Assembly (NCBI GenBank): GCA_028583405.1
Contig: CM053257.1
Span: 32,528,636 to 32,592,635, forward strand
Source of the DNA: Pogonophryne albipinna
Taxonomy: Eukaryota > Chordata > Actinopteri > Perciformes > Artedidraconidae
Length of the DNA stretch: 64,000 bases
Direction of reading: 5' to 3'
Shown one piece after another: positions 36,124-48,744 of the stretch (positions within the stretch are counted from its first letter, which is position 1; every line of letters starts with the position of its first letter). Below the pieces are notes generated by a model, which saw only the letters and a program-made list of their open reading frames with translations, was not told where the DNA came from and did no database searches. Both the position numbers and the translations under genes were made by a program.

Positions 36124-36585
36124 TATGTCCCTAGGACTCTTTGACAGAACGCACACACATCCCCTTAAACATCTTTAACGCACACACATCTTAGACATGT
36201 AGCCTTCCAGATGCTTGACATGCTGTGTCTAAATAAGGATGTCTCATGCCATGCAAACTGCTCCTACTTCATACAGAGTAATTAAGCACACACATATGTT
36301 TAAGCCAACCACTCCAAAATGTTGTGGCAATTAGCACGCACAACATGAAAGAATAAAACAGAGAGAAATCAATAAAACACAAACACAGGTATAGTTGAGC
36401 AGTAATTATACAGCACGTTTAACCACTGCAATGAACACACACATATTTGATCATGCAGCCTATCACACAAATGTCACATGTTTTTCCTCTGAAAGCTATA
36501 CTTGTTATAGGTTTAAACGTCATCGTCTCATGACATCCATAGGATTAGCTAACTAACAAAGGTTAACTGTTCTTAGACCCTAAGG
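35640..36585. other. Spacer with (TG)n (unit B)
   Basis: Ortholog of 19,620-20,596. The (TG)n tract is 36,053-36,122, about 40 bp shorter than in unit A. No gene. Confidence 0.6.
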
Positions 36586-36937
36586 CAGTGTTTCTCAAAG
36601 TGTGGTCCGCGGACCACTGGTGGTCTGTGAGCACCCCCTAGTGGTCCGTGATTATATTGGTAACATTTCATATTTGAAATAAATAAATATATTTAAGTTT
36701 TCCGCACCCTCGCGGGAATATCTCCGCAATGGAGCGAGCTTAAGTTTTGATTGCATGAAATAGCCCAGCGCAACACCTTCATCACACATGTTGCCACTTG
36801 TTTGTAAAATTTTCAGGCGATTTGTAATCTGTTCTAGAAAAACAATGTGTTTTTTTATATTTGTGGAGTTAGGTGGTCCGCGAGTGTTTTTTTATTGGTT
36901 AAGTGGTCCTTGGTATGAAAAAGTTTGAGAAACACTG
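36586..36937. mobile_element. hAT MITE (unit B)
   Basis: Ortholog of 20,597-20,947; the right target duplication has decayed to CCCTAAGA. Confidence 0.9.
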
Positions 36938-36945
36938 CCCTAAGA

Positions 36946-37438
36946 CCTTCTCTAAACTTCCTTCCACCCCGAAGTCAGCTCACAATAACATGAATACATC
37001 TATTGATAATTCAGAACGACCATTGTCTCTTTAACTGTGTGACTCAATAACACACATCCTCTCATGGCCTCTTCTAATATCTGAAAACTGTAATTAAAGT
37101 ATAGTTTATATTGAGAAGGTCCAAGAATTGACATAATATTTTTTCCTTTTATTAATTTAAGTTTCCAGATCATACAAAAAACTCTTACAGATAACCTACT
37201 GAGTTCTGCCCTTGAAAGCCCAAAATGACTTTCTGAAAAATACTTATCAACGGGTAATCATTTTACGCAAGGCAGAAATCACAGGTTGTACTGGACCTTA
37301 CCTACTCACAAATTGCCAAAAAAACCACCTTTTGATTATAGCACAAAAGTGGAAGAAAAGACAATTTGCGCTAATCTACTTCTACTTAAAATGGGACATC
37401 ATTTTAGGAATATTCAAGTTTAACACACATCCTATATA
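36946..37438. other. Unclassified spacer (unit B)
   Basis: Ortholog of 20,956-21,448. Nothing recognisable. Confidence 0.45.
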
Positions 37439-37840
37439 TCAGGTGACATAAAAATGAATATACCAGAAATACGCTGTATTAAACTTTCTGCTATAACACG
37501 TTACTTTAATCCCCTCATCCAGAATACAATACATAATTGAGACATATTTTACATTGAACTCTAAACCGATGCCCCGTAGGAGCGACCACACCTCCTGGGC
37601 TCTGTAGCAGTCCATGAGGAGGTGCTGTAAAGTCTCGTCCTCCTCACAGTTAATCATGGGGCATGTTCTAGTTGTAACATAGCAGCTCCATGAAACCACA
37701 GCTCTGACCGCAAGTCTGTTGACTGATATCAGCCACCTCACGTCTCTCATGCTCTTTGATAACTGTTTACTTTTTACTAATTTCAAGACTTCGTTACCTT
37801 CATCAGGTTTTTGTATGTTATAACACCTCCATATTTGAAA
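37439..37840 (-). pseudogene. LINE ORF2 fragment (unit B)
   Basis: Ortholog of 21,449-21,850, again uninterrupted at the nested LINE site. Confidence 0.62.
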
Positions 37841-37865
37841 TCATTTACCATTTAAAAAATTACTC

Positions 37866-38160
37866 GCAAACTGTTGCAATAGGAAGTACTCACACAGTAA
37901 ATACAGGTATATCTATATATAATACAGGTTCGCAACTCACATATCATATACATATTCCTGTTACTGTATAAGCTCTCAAAGCCTTTGCATGTAGAGCTGT
38001 GTTGCATCTTTCGCTTTGTTTTGGGCGTCTGACATTAACATCCGCTGCACGTCTCATTGTAATTTATGTTATAGATAGGTCTATAATATTGTTCAGCTTG
38101 CACATGAATGACTACTTTTTTGTAAGTGATCTTATTTTAAAGAAGTAGTAGTAGTTGTAG
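37866..38160 (+). repeat. Second uninterrupted paralog of the LTR element target site
   Basis: CCTGTTACTGTATAAGCTCT then CAAAGCCTTTGCATG gives the pre-insertion sequence exactly, with a single AAGC. Confidence 0.88.
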
Positions 38161-38192
38161 TATAACCTTTATTTAGCCAGGAAAATTAATTA

Positions 38193-38765
38193 CAGTTTTT
38201 CTCGATTGCTAACACACATTCTTTTTTTAATTGCTCATTTCTCAGAACACTAAACACAATTCACAAAACCACACACCCAAAGTGCAAAACACCTAATTTC
38301 TCCTGCTAAGTGAAGAACTGCACTCAAACTACATAAACACTTACCAAATGCAAACTTTTGCACCAAATATAACACACTTCATTCATAATACTAGATTGTT
38401 TGACCACCCAGCTACACACTGCTGAGCATCATCTAAAGCACTTTCATCTTTTATGGGCTATGCTCTGTACATAGAGGTTTCTGCAGAGAAAGATTGCTTG
38501 AGTATACAGACATACAGTAAATGAAGAAATACAAATGAGTTGTTGAAAGGAATCACATTTTATTAAAAAATAACATTGTGCAACATGCATCTCAGCACAT
38601 AGTTACTATGCTTCGGATCTCTCTAAGTGTGATGCATTGTTTGCCAAAACCCAGTTTGTAACTGCTGCTTCCTGTGCCTCATTGAAAACCCTTAACCTTT
38701 CCACCTGCACCTCTTTGTTTCTCAGTCCTTCAGATAAACAACAAGGGATATAGTGGATGGTCAGT
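38193..38765 (-). mobile_element. Tc1/IS630-like transposon, truncated at the array junction
   Basis: Same left TIR as 22,193 and near-identical sequence up to GGATGGTCAGT. At 38,765/38,766 it jumps to histone H4 3' flank, so the right 60% including the right TIR is lost. Confidence 0.85.
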
Positions 38766-38888
38766 TATATTTTGATCCTGAACATGATGTTTTTCAGAAA
38801 AGACAAAAACTCTCGCCTGCACCAACTTCTATTGCTCACTAATGCGGTATCATGAGGGAATGGCGCTCTCTAATTTGAGGATATTGGT

Positions 38889-38904
38889 GGCCCTTAAAAG
38901 GACC
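38889..38904 (-). promoter_or_regulatory. Variant histone stem-loop of the third H4
   Basis: Minus-strand GGTCCTTTTAAGGGCC, conserved although the flanks have diverged. Confidence 0.9.
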
Positions 38905-38934
38905 TTTGTGTTTTTGTTGTCAGATGGTGAGTAT

Positions 38935-39318
<384 letters not shown>

Positions 39319-39395
39319 TCACTGCGGACCTAAGAGAAGACGGAGAGCGGGAAAGCTGCTAGGCGGGGTCAACGCTGCAGCCTCTACATTAACAT

Positions 39396-39600
39396 TCAGG
39401 GGGGAAAAGTATATAATTCTTATATAAGAATTTGATGATTAAACGTCCGTTAATATGTAATAAAACCCTCATATGCTTGATTACATTTATAATTCAAATG
39501 AGACCATTCAGCACCCCTCTCTGTAATTAACATTAGATTTAAAGTATTACAAAAATACTTTTGAGATCATATACTTGTCTTAAAATATACATGTATCTAT
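39396..39600. other. Right edge of the histone array
   Basis: Similarity to the H4 upstream spacer fades after about 39,395. No further histone sequence is seen to the right. Confidence 0.6.
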
Positions 39601-39605
39601 TATTT

Positions 39606-40188
39606 CCAGAGGTGGGAGAAGTACTCAGATCTTGTACTTGAGTAGAAGTACTTAGATCTTGTACTTGAGTAAAAGTAGAAGTACTTAGATCTTGTACTTT
39701 AGTAAAAGTAGAAGTACCAGAGTGTAGGAATATTCTGTTACAGTAAAAGTCCTGTATTCTAAATGTTCCACAAGTAAAAGTACAAAAGTATTATCATCAA
39801 AATATACTTAGAGTACCAAAAGTAAAAGTAGTCATTGTGCAGATTGGTCCGTTCAGAATAATATATGATATGTTTTTTAATGATTGATCATTAAAGTGTT
39901 CTCAAAGCTGGTAAAGGTGCAGCTAGTTTCAATGACTTTGTATACTGCAGGGTAGCTTGTGAATTTACTCCAGGTGGAACTAAAGTCTGATTCAACAATT
40001 GATTATATTTCACATCATTCATCCACATCTGTAAAGTAACTAAAGGTATTACATACATGTAGTGGAGTGAAGGTACAACATTTACCTCTGAATTGTAGTA
40101 GAGTAGAAGAACAAAGTAGCATGAAATGGAAATACTCAAGTAAAAATTGTTCTTGAGTAAATGTACTTAATTACTTTACATCACTGTT
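39606..40188. repeat. Fish interspersed repeat with tandem GTACTT words
   Basis: Begins CCAGAGGTGGGAGAAGTACT and ends TTACTTTACATCACTG. Short tandem copies of CTTAGATCTTGTACTTGAGT lie at 39,625-39,715. This is a common fish dispersed repeat; a relative lies at about 45,190-46,000. Confidence 0.65.
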
Positions 40189-40437
40189 CAGACGGTTAAT
40201 ATTTAGCAGGGGCAAGATATCATATTAAACTAATTATTTCATAACTATTAATAGTCAAAGTACGGATCATCATGATGTAAAAACTCAAACTTCCTATGAT
40301 TTACTTTCAGAAAAATTAGACATCTATCAAACTGAGATACAACATGGAACATCTTTATTTAACACTTTTGGTCACATTCATGTATATTAATGACAGGAAA
40401 TCAGATAGTGATCATCATTAGAGGATCTGTGCAGACT

Positions 40438-43400
40438 TCAGACTCTGCAGAGCTTCAGGGGGAAGTTCTCTGTGATCAGGTGATCATCATGAAGCACCAT
40501 CACCACGTTCACCTCAAACTCTGAAAAGACAGAACATTATTTAGTTAAAAATACGTTTAGGCACCTCATAGTATGTCAAAAAAATAAAATGTAAAAGTCA
40601 TACTACATATATATAGTATGTGGCTCCACGGCAGGGCAGGAGGTGAACTGGGACCTCTCCAAGTCCACACTCCATATTTAGGTCTGTTCGGGGACTTGAA
40701 CTGGCAACCCTACGGCTCCCAGTCCAAGCCCCTACTGATACCTCATTCACACCAACGGTGTTTCAGGGCCGGTTCGGAGCTGGAGCTTGAAAAGCACCAG
40801 ATTTTCCTGTTCACACCGCAGTGGAGCAGCCTCTTAGCTCCGGAATCCGGTTCGTTTCAAGCACCAAAAATTTTTCCGGCTAGAGCAAAAGCACCGCATA
40901 CGTCACGCTTACGTCGAGGCGGGGGCAGGGGCAGGGGCGGGATCAACTCCTGAACAACAACAAAAAGCCCGCGTTTTATCCAGTTTGTACACAACGATGG
41001 AGAAACTTAACAAGCAGCAGTGGTCCACTGAAGAGGCCAGCTACCTACTGGGAATCTGGTCTTCCGAAGAGGTACAGAGGAAGCTGGAGCACAATCGGCC
41101 ATTGTTGTTGTTGTCGGTGTGAGCTGCGAGGGGTTTCCGCGCGGTTTGGCTTTATGAAGCAGGCACGCAAACGGTTACGTCATGACGCAAACGATGACGC
41201 AATGACGCAGCACCAGTCGGACTCTGGGCGGTGTGAAAAGAGCCGGAGCTAAACCGAAGAACCGGTTCTGAACCTGAAAAGCTCTAGCACGGAGCTTGAA
41301 CCGGAGTTTCGTTGGTGTGAATGAGGTATGACTGAGCCACTGCCGGACCTAGTACTCATCAAAGGGGGTATTTTTTTTAACTCATAAAGAAGCAGCTTTG
41401 TCAAAGAAGCAGTTTAATGGATGAATTTACGTTTACAATATTTGACTTCCACCACTGTTTGGATCTACAGAGCTGAATCCCAGATCAAATGCACGCTGAA
41501 GCCTCTTTGCGCATGTTTTCTCGTTACGTTAAATGTTTGTTATTTGTTTTTCATCTACTGTGTCCTGATATGTGTCTATGTTGATGTTACACATGTAGCT
41601 GCTGTGATGCAAGTCACATTTCAGACTTGATCTGACCAATAAAGTATTATCTTTATCGTATCGTAAACAGCTCGACTTCACTGACCGACTTTGAAGTTGG
41701 TGGTCTCCAGCGTGGGGCAGATGAAGAGGCGGGGGAACACCATGTAGATCGGGATGGGGAGGCCGTGGCACACGTCGCCTTCAGCGATCTGGATGTTCTG
41801 GATCTCCGTGGCGTCTCTGGCGTAACCTTCAGCACAACCTGAACGCACCGGACATTTGAGTAGCAGTCGAATATTATTTTATGACCTGGGTAAAATGACC
41901 CAGAAGTACCTGAGAGGCAGCCATGATAAAAGCTGTTTGAACGCTCTAGAAGAGAAGGCGCTTCAGTGCTTCATAATGTAGTGAAGTAGAAGCAGAACGT
42001 AGCAGGTATTGGAAATACTAAGTTTAAAGTAAACAAACCTCAGATTTCTGATTTGGGTTTGAGCAGATGTGGGAAGTAACTAAGTACATTTACTCAAATA
42101 CTACCTGCAGTTTGAAATTGCCAAGAAATAAGTCTTTGAGTTTCTGTTCAAATCTCAAAAATTACGCAATTTTCCTTTAAAGTTGATCAAGATTTGTCTT
42201 CTGAAGGTGCTTTATTGTTTCCTTTAGCAAAGGGTATACTAAAACATCCTTTACGAAATGCAGGAGGAAAGGCTGCCGCGACATTTAAAGTTATCTTATG
42301 GCTTAATTTGCTTATTTCAACACTTACAAAAAGGCAAACTATAAACGTTACACTGATCATATAGAGTCAATATTTCGCAGTGAATACTGAGTTGTGGGGG
42401 TTTCTTGAGTCTTTTTATTTAATTCAACATGTTGTAATGGTGATATGAACCGGACTAGATGATCTGGCCTTACAGGTTATGCATAAAATATATTCAAGTG
42501 GAGACAGGGGTCAGTGCGAGCAACCGTTCCCTTTCACTTTGCTTTTTTAATTTAAATTCAAACCCTGCTTATTAAGTTATATATTTTTCAGAGTTACCCA
42601 CGATCATAAAGCTAGCATGAAACAGCATCATAAGCTCGAATGGGGAAAATTGTCTAAATGTGCTTTTGTTGACCAGCTACAGAATATTTTATTACGTCCC
42701 CCAGTGAATGCGGTCTCTTTTTCGTAGTCCTGATGAATTCTGTGTCACTTATTTCCTTTTAACTCCAACATTTGTTTTAAAACCACCAGACTCAGGGACA
42801 GTTTCATCCCACAGGCCATTAGACTGTTAAACACCTGAACTTTCACATCCATAACATTCACCTATTTGTAACTTACAAATGATGTATCACTTGTATATAG
42901 ACTCTTATGGCACTACTTCTATTCTATTTTATTGCATTTACTTGTACTATTTTATCTGTTTTATTGTGCTGCACTGTTGGAGGAGCCTGGGATCTAAGAT
43001 TGTCATCGACATAACTACAATGTAGCTCTGTTCGAATGACAATAAAAGCCTTGAAACTTGAATCTTGAGGTTAAGGAAAAGGGGTTAAGAAGAGACATAG
43101 GACCCGTCTTTTTTTACTATTTATTGCAACCGTAGGAAAAACCCATCAGCCGTGCCGTTAGAGAACAGAACTGTGAACTCACCGCAGGTCTCCACTCTCA
43201 CCAGCTGCAGCTCGATGCTCTTTATGGGGACGTCAGAGTTCTCCACCACCAGCTCTCCGGTCAGCGGCTGGCTGATCACGCAGTTGGTGGCGTCTAGCTT
43301 CCCTCTGACCAGAAACTTTGGCAAGGCACTCCTCTGAGGGCAGGAAGCAAAGTCAACTTTATTGTCAATCTTTCAGTTTGTGTTCACAGACAGAGAGATC

Positions 43401-46400
43401 GAAGTTACTTTGTTCAGACTTATGTCAAACAACCAAGAAATGTAACTATTCTAGATAGTATGCTATTAAAAGAGTGTACTGTGCAATGAAAAAGTTTGTA
43501 AAATGTCAACGAATGGTAATAAAAAAAGGTGAAAATTAACATAAAAAGGGTTAAATATCAGAGGTAAAGGTGAAGTAAAGAATGCCATAAATAAAAGTGT
43601 GGTTTGTCGAAAAGAATGTAAAAAAAGAAGACATATTATACTACACTTTTTTATAGTATGTATAGCATGCAGTATATAAAAGTATCGTAAAAATAGCGTT
43701 GAAAAATAATCTAGAATGACAAAAAAAGTCTGTCAAATAAAAAGCATGAGAGAAATTGTAAAAATTCCCCTCAAAAAGTTAAGATTATCCCCAAAATATA
43801 ATAAATAATGTCACACAAAACATAGTGACATAAAATGGTTTACACATTATAAAACACATTAAAGTCAATCAGTACATTGTAAGCTGTTGCTCACCTCTCT
43901 GGAGTTCTGCAGGGTGTCTGGAGTGATGGTGAAGTTCACCGGCATCGGGACAACTTTAGCTTTCTGAGGCTGAGGAAAACATTAAACACGGTTCATCAAC
44001 ACGGCTAACATCTCCTCTGAGTTTCACTGAGTTACGTTCTGCAAGCTAATACTGTAGTTTATTACCATGGAGCTTATTTTAGATACTTGGTTTACTTCTG
44101 GGTAGAATAAGGGTATAGTACTTTCATACTGTATATGTGTTAAAGGTCCCATGTCTTGCTTTTCCGGTTATCACCCGTCCCCTTGTGTGTTATGAAGGTT
44201 TTTCTGCATGTAAACGGTCTGCAGAGTCACAAACCCTCAAAGTACACCCTGTAGCGAGTAAAACTCTAACACAGAAAAAACCTGTCTATGCTGCCCCAGA
44301 ACGCCTCGTTGGACATTTCTCTTTTACCATTGTTTTCTTCCTGGGTATAGTGACGTAACGTAACGTCCGCGGAGCCGTTACGTTTGGACCAATCCGCGGA
44401 TTTCCTCACACACACACACACTTGGCGGGACGTTGCGAGGCGCGCTGCTGCGAGGAGCGGACACTGTGAGCTGGCTCACTGGTGTGGGGTCGGCGAGACA
44501 GCGATACACAGCGGAAATCATCCTGGGCACACACACAAACTCCCAGCCAGGCTGCGGGTGTGTGTGTGTTTCGGGCTGGGTTTCGGTGTGTCTCGCTGCC
44601 TCGCAGACGGCCACTGGGCTCACAGGGAGGGGGGGGGGGGCATGAGCTCCAACAAGCCGTGTAGGACAGAGAGTGAATACACATACTATACAGAGATGCT
44701 GTTTGAGAAACCAATGTGAGTTTGGAAAATTGCACAATTTAAATCTATTCTAGTAGACCTCAACAATGGAAATATGATCAGTAGAAATGGCCATGACATG
44801 GGACCTTTAATGTAAACAAATATTAATTTAAGCTACCAAACAAATGTAGTGCAGTCAAGAGTTTCATATTTGCCTAGAAATACTTTGACCCTTTATCAGA
44901 GGTATTTTAATCTAATATCTGTCTCATTACCATCCCCTGAGTCTTTATCTGCTTCGATGTGAGCCACTGACCTGCGAGTGAACGATGAACTCACAGCTCC
45001 GGCTCAGGTCTTTGGCCAGCAGCGAGCGCTTCATGTCGCAGCGCAGCGTGTACTGAGGAGAGGAAAAGAGAGGGTTAACTGACAGGACATATTCATTTGA
45101 TATGTACCCACATCTTTTTGGACTAAAACACTTATAAGGTATTCTAGTTGAGCTCTTGTGGCATCACATAACAACTCTGTGTCCCTCTCCAGAGGTAGGA
45201 AGTAGTGGAGTACAAATACTTTGTTACTGTACTTAAGTACATTTTTCTGGTATCAGTACTTTACTCCACTACTTATTTTTCTGACGACTTTTTACTTTTA
45301 CTTCTTATATGTTAAAAACAAATACCTGTACTTTCTACTTCTCACATGTTGAACACAAATACCTGTACTTTCTACTTCTCACATGTTGAACTCAAGTACC
45401 TGTACTTTCTACTTCTCACATGTTGAACACAAATACCTGTACTTTCTACTTCTCACATGTTGAACCCAAATACCTGTACTTTCTACTTCTCACATGTTGA
45501 ACACAAATACCTGTACTTTCTACTTCTCACATGTTGAACACAAATACCTGTACTTTCTACTTCTCACATGTTGAACTCAAGTACCTGAACTTTCTACTTC
45601 TTACATTTTCCAAACAGCTGGTTCCTTTAGTCTGAATGTGTGTTTGGTGGCGTGATCATTATTCTTTAGAGTCATTGCGTGCCTATTGATTTGAACACGA
45701 TCCGTGTATCCATCATTTCCTGGTCTTCTCTAAAGAAGAGGGACCAATGGAAACGTTGTCATGTTGCCGTCGTTCAGCATGGAAACATTCATTAGCTAAC
45801 AATGACATTATTGTTCTATTAATATAAAGGGAGGTCAGGTACTCTTTAAAACAGCTGCTAGTTATGGGTACTTTTTACTTAAGTACATTTCAAAGCCCTC
45901 TTTACTTTCATTTGAGTAAAGAAGTTTAGTCAGTACTTCTACTTTTACCAGAGTATATTTAAACACGAGTATCTGTACTTCTACTTGAGTAAAGGATGTG
46001 TGTACTTTTGCCATTTCTGCCCCTCTCTTACCTGAATGTTGACGAAGACGCCGTGGTACGTCTCGTACAGAACTTTGTTGCCCTTCGTGTTCAGGGGGAA
46101 CTCAAACGGGATCTCAGTCTTTCCTCCCGGGATCTTTCCTGCCTTGGCCACCTCGATGTTGCTGCTGATCAGCTGGATGGGCTGCAGGAAGTGAGAAGCA
46201 TATTAACAACAGGTTACCGACTGAAGTGCAGACATTTAACATCAATATCATGTCAGGGAATGTTGCAGTGTTGATCCTAGGAAACTTGTAACACAATGAT
46301 CTGGTTAAAACTTCTCAATGGGAAAATACTGAATGTCCTCTTCCAACATGAGAGTAACATGATAACAAAGGTATCCCAACTGTAGCTGTGTACATGACAG

Positions 46401-47479
46401 GATGTGTGATGACCTAGAAGAGCATCAGGACTGTTTGAGGCAGATGATAGCTATGTGATTAACATGATGATTCAGCCTCTATGGAGATAGACATATGACA
46501 AGCATGCTCATTTCTGACGTGGAGCTAATCTGAAGTAAACATTGAATACTGCTTTCTATTCCTCCATCTTGTGACTGTGTAACTCCCTCTCTTGGATATC
46601 AGCATGTGAAGGACACTGTTCAGAAACTAGTTGATGCTCTGTATGTGACGACTACTTCCATTCTGGAGAGGATCACAGATACATGGATCCTGAGATTGAA
46701 GCTCAAGCCGGTGACGAGTGATATTTCTCTAACAGCTTCTCAATGGGAAGACTTTGGTTATTTTCTTTGCCTTATATTTGCGAATTGAACATCTTTGGGT
46801 GTCACTCGGAACAATCAAGACATTAGGAGATGTCGGTCTTGGTATGTTTTAAAAATCTTTGTACATTTACCAAAGCTGACAAATAAATGTAGTGGAGTAA
46901 ACTACTACTTCACTCTGATATTTGAGTCATGAAAAGTGGCATGATATGTGTACTTAAATACAGTACTTAATTATTATATATAGTAATTGTATGTTGTTAC
47001 GTCCCACCACCCCTGTATGATGCTGAGTGTAGTTCACCTTGACAGAGTTGTAGAAAGCCTCGAACACCCCCACGCTCTTGGAGCTCAGCTGCAGGTTGAC
47101 GAGCCCCTCGAGGTTCAGAGAGACGCCGTGGTGCTGCAGCGGCTCTTTGCACACCAGCAGGATGACGCCCGCCACCACCTCCTAAACACACACAGGGTCA
47201 GAAGTCAAATGAAATAAAAATGTATTATAGCCCCAAATCACAAGAAATGCCTCAAAGGGCAGCAAACAAAAGCAAAGACAAAAACAAAACAAAAACGTTT
47301 TTTTGTTGCACATGAATTTCTTGTGTCTTGGTTTTTCTTATGTACATTGCCTTGTTTTTTATGCTGCTGCAACGCAAACATTTCCCAAATTGGGATCAAT
47401 AAAGTATCTATCTATCCATCTATCTATCCATCCATCTATATCCATCTATTTATCTATCTATCCATCTCTCTATCCATCC

Positions 47480-47514
<35 letters not shown>

Positions 47515-48308
47515 CATCCATCCATCTATCTATCCATCTATCTATCTATCCATCTATGATGATAAGAACGCATTAAAAGCATTCAGAAAAGTACAGAAAC
47601 AGAAGCATCACAATATAATTAAAGTACTAAAGTATTAAATATGCAGAGTAATGTTTATATGGGTTGTAATTATTGATGCAGCTGCTGCAAGTGGAGCTAA
47701 TCAATAAACCAATAGTTATTTATAAAGCCCAATATTTCAAATTTGCCTCCAATTGCGTTAAAATCTGTACAAAAATCATCTTAATAAGGCTTCTTTATAT
47801 ACTGCCAGGGAGCTTAACCTAATACATCATAATTAATCACTCGATGGACATTTTGTATTAGTGACTAATCAATGTAATGCCCTGAAATGTGTATTTAGAG
47901 AGGCATCAAATAGTACTTTAAAATTGTACCATTTTAAATGTACTTTGTTACTTTCAACCACTGATTTGTTAGGAATATATTCAATGTTGTTACTCTTTAT
48001 TATTGATCTCAGAGGGTTAGAATATGATGGATGACAGATTTTACTGTAACACCAATCTGATCAGCTGCTGGTCACGTGCGCACAAGAAGCTGCCTCCTAG
48101 CTAGTGTTATATGGTAATGTTGAATTATAGAATATATTAATACAATACTGTATTTTACTAACATGACAAAGAGTTAATGTTAACTAAACAGCACATAAGT
48201 GGAAGAAGCTTATTAGCTAGCTAAGCTAAGCTAACTGTGACTGCTACTTACCCCTTCATGATAAACTTTGTTCGCTCTTTTTAGTCTTATATCCAAAGTG
48301 ACACTCAT
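40438..48308 (-). CDS. vps26c: VPS26C (DSCR3), retriever complex subunit, complete
   Basis: Eight coding exons on the minus strand: 48252-48308, 47038-47181, 46032-46181, 44972-45052, 43895-43969, 43183-43333, 41686-41838 and 40438-40520. All have GT-AG junctions and phases that fit, giving 297 aa, the same length as the human protein. It starts MSVTLDIRLKRANKVYHEG and ends TENFPLKLCRV. The arrestin-like VPS26 fold is shown by GVSLNLEGLVNLQLSSKSVG, ETYHGVFVNIQ and ITQPLTGELV-type strands (here ISQPLTGELVVE). It is the cargo-side subunit of retriever (with VPS35L and VPS29), which recycles SNX17 cargo from endosomes. An AATAAA (minus) lies at 40,354-40,359. An ETS-like ACTTCCGG at 48,438-48,445 and a (TTC)n tract lie upstream. 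Confidence 0.96.
40739..41328 (+). mobile_element. PIF/Harbinger-like non-autonomous element in VPS26C intron 7
   Basis: Termini TACCTCATTCACACCAACG and its complement, flanked by the 3-bp duplication TGA (40,736-40,738 and 41,329-41,331). A 41-codon ORF at 40,997-41,122 starts MEKLNKQQWSTEEASYLLGI, a Myb/SANT-like helix as in the accessory protein of Harbinger elements. The nuclease is absent. Confidence 0.8.
41500..41665 (+). repeat. LINE/SINE 3' tail
   Basis: Ends TGACCAATAAAGTATTATCT before a decayed (TATCG)n, as in fish LINE tails. Intronic. Confidence 0.45.
42771..43066 (+). repeat. Non-LTR retrotransposon 3' end in VPS26C intron 6
   Basis: CTCAGGGACAGTTTCATCCC reads RDSFIPQAIRLLNT, the usual end of a fish LINE ORF2, followed by a 3' UTR ending GACAATAAAAGCCTTGAAAC. 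A relative lies at 61,360-61,935. The rest of 41,880-43,180 holds no gene. Confidence 0.65.
43340..43890. other. VPS26C intron 5, AT-rich
   Basis: No gene; many ATAAAA/GTAAAA words and nothing recognisable. Confidence 0.5.
44144..44806. mobile_element. TTAA-flanked MITE in VPS26C intron 4
   Basis: Ends AGGTCCCATG and CATGGGACCT with TTAA at 44,140-44,143 and 44,807-44,810, as for piggyBac-type elements. 663 bp; the GC-rich middle holds overlapping short ORFs without known domains. Confidence 0.82.
45190..46010. repeat. Interspersed repeat with a 37-bp minisatellite in VPS26C intron 3
   Basis: CCAGAGGTAGGAAGTAGTGG opens an element of the 39,606 type. Inside it, 45,305-45,600 is about 7.5 copies of a 37-bp repeat with core CTGTACTTTCTACTTCTCAC. 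Confidence 0.75.
46308..46748 (+). repeat. Interspersed repeat copy 1 (intron 2 of VPS26C)
   Basis: From GGGAAAATACTGAATGTCCT to GCCGGTGACGAGTGATATTT it is nearly identical to 61,488-61,895. CTTCTCAATGGGAA occurs at both edges (46,308 and 46,736), possibly a target duplication. Type unknown; could be a solo LTR. Confidence 0.6.
47380..47558 (+). repeat. LINE tail plus (TATC/CATC)n microsatellite
   Basis: TTGGGATCAATAAAGTATCT leads into a 150-bp impure TATC/CATC tract, the usual tail of fish L2/RTE-like LINEs. In VPS26C intron 1. Confidence 0.8.
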
Positions 48309-48550
48309 CTCTGACCACTAAACATCAGACAGACATTTAAAAGAACTGCTTATAAGTGAAAACAACGCGTTTTATATATAAATATAGATCTTGTTTCTCT
48401 CCCGGTTTGTGTTACGCTTGGCAGCAACAACAACACGACTTCCGGTCTGTATCCTTCAGAATAAAAGCAGCACCTCAGCTCCGCTCTGTTCTCGGAAAGG
48501 CTTGATTTCCGACCCCTTCAAAATAAAAGACTCACACAAGAAGAGATACC

Positions 48551-48629
48551 CTTCTTCTTCTTCTTCTTCTTCTTCTTCTTCTTCTTCTTCTGCTTCTGCT
48601 TCTTCTTCTTCTTCTTCTTCTTTGCTTTA
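48551..48629. repeat. (TTC)n microsatellite upstream of VPS26C
   Basis: Nearly pure TTC with TGC interruptions, about 245 bp before the ATG. On the sense strand it is (GAA)n. Confidence 0.85.
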
Positions 48630-48744
48630 ATGGCGAATCGCTTCCACTTGGAGCATACATCGCCACCTATTGTTGATTTATTTAATGTTCATGTTAAATC
48701 CTTGTCCTCAGACCAGTGAGAAACTTGAAGATCACCTTGTTTAC

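Noticed and set aside
45305..45600. Possible CRISPR-like array
   Set aside because: Head-to-tail minisatellite without unique spacers, in a vertebrate intron.
47303..47638. ORFs rich in Ile/Tyr/Ser/Pro over 47.4-47.56 kb
   Set aside because: Translation of the TATC/CATC microsatellite.
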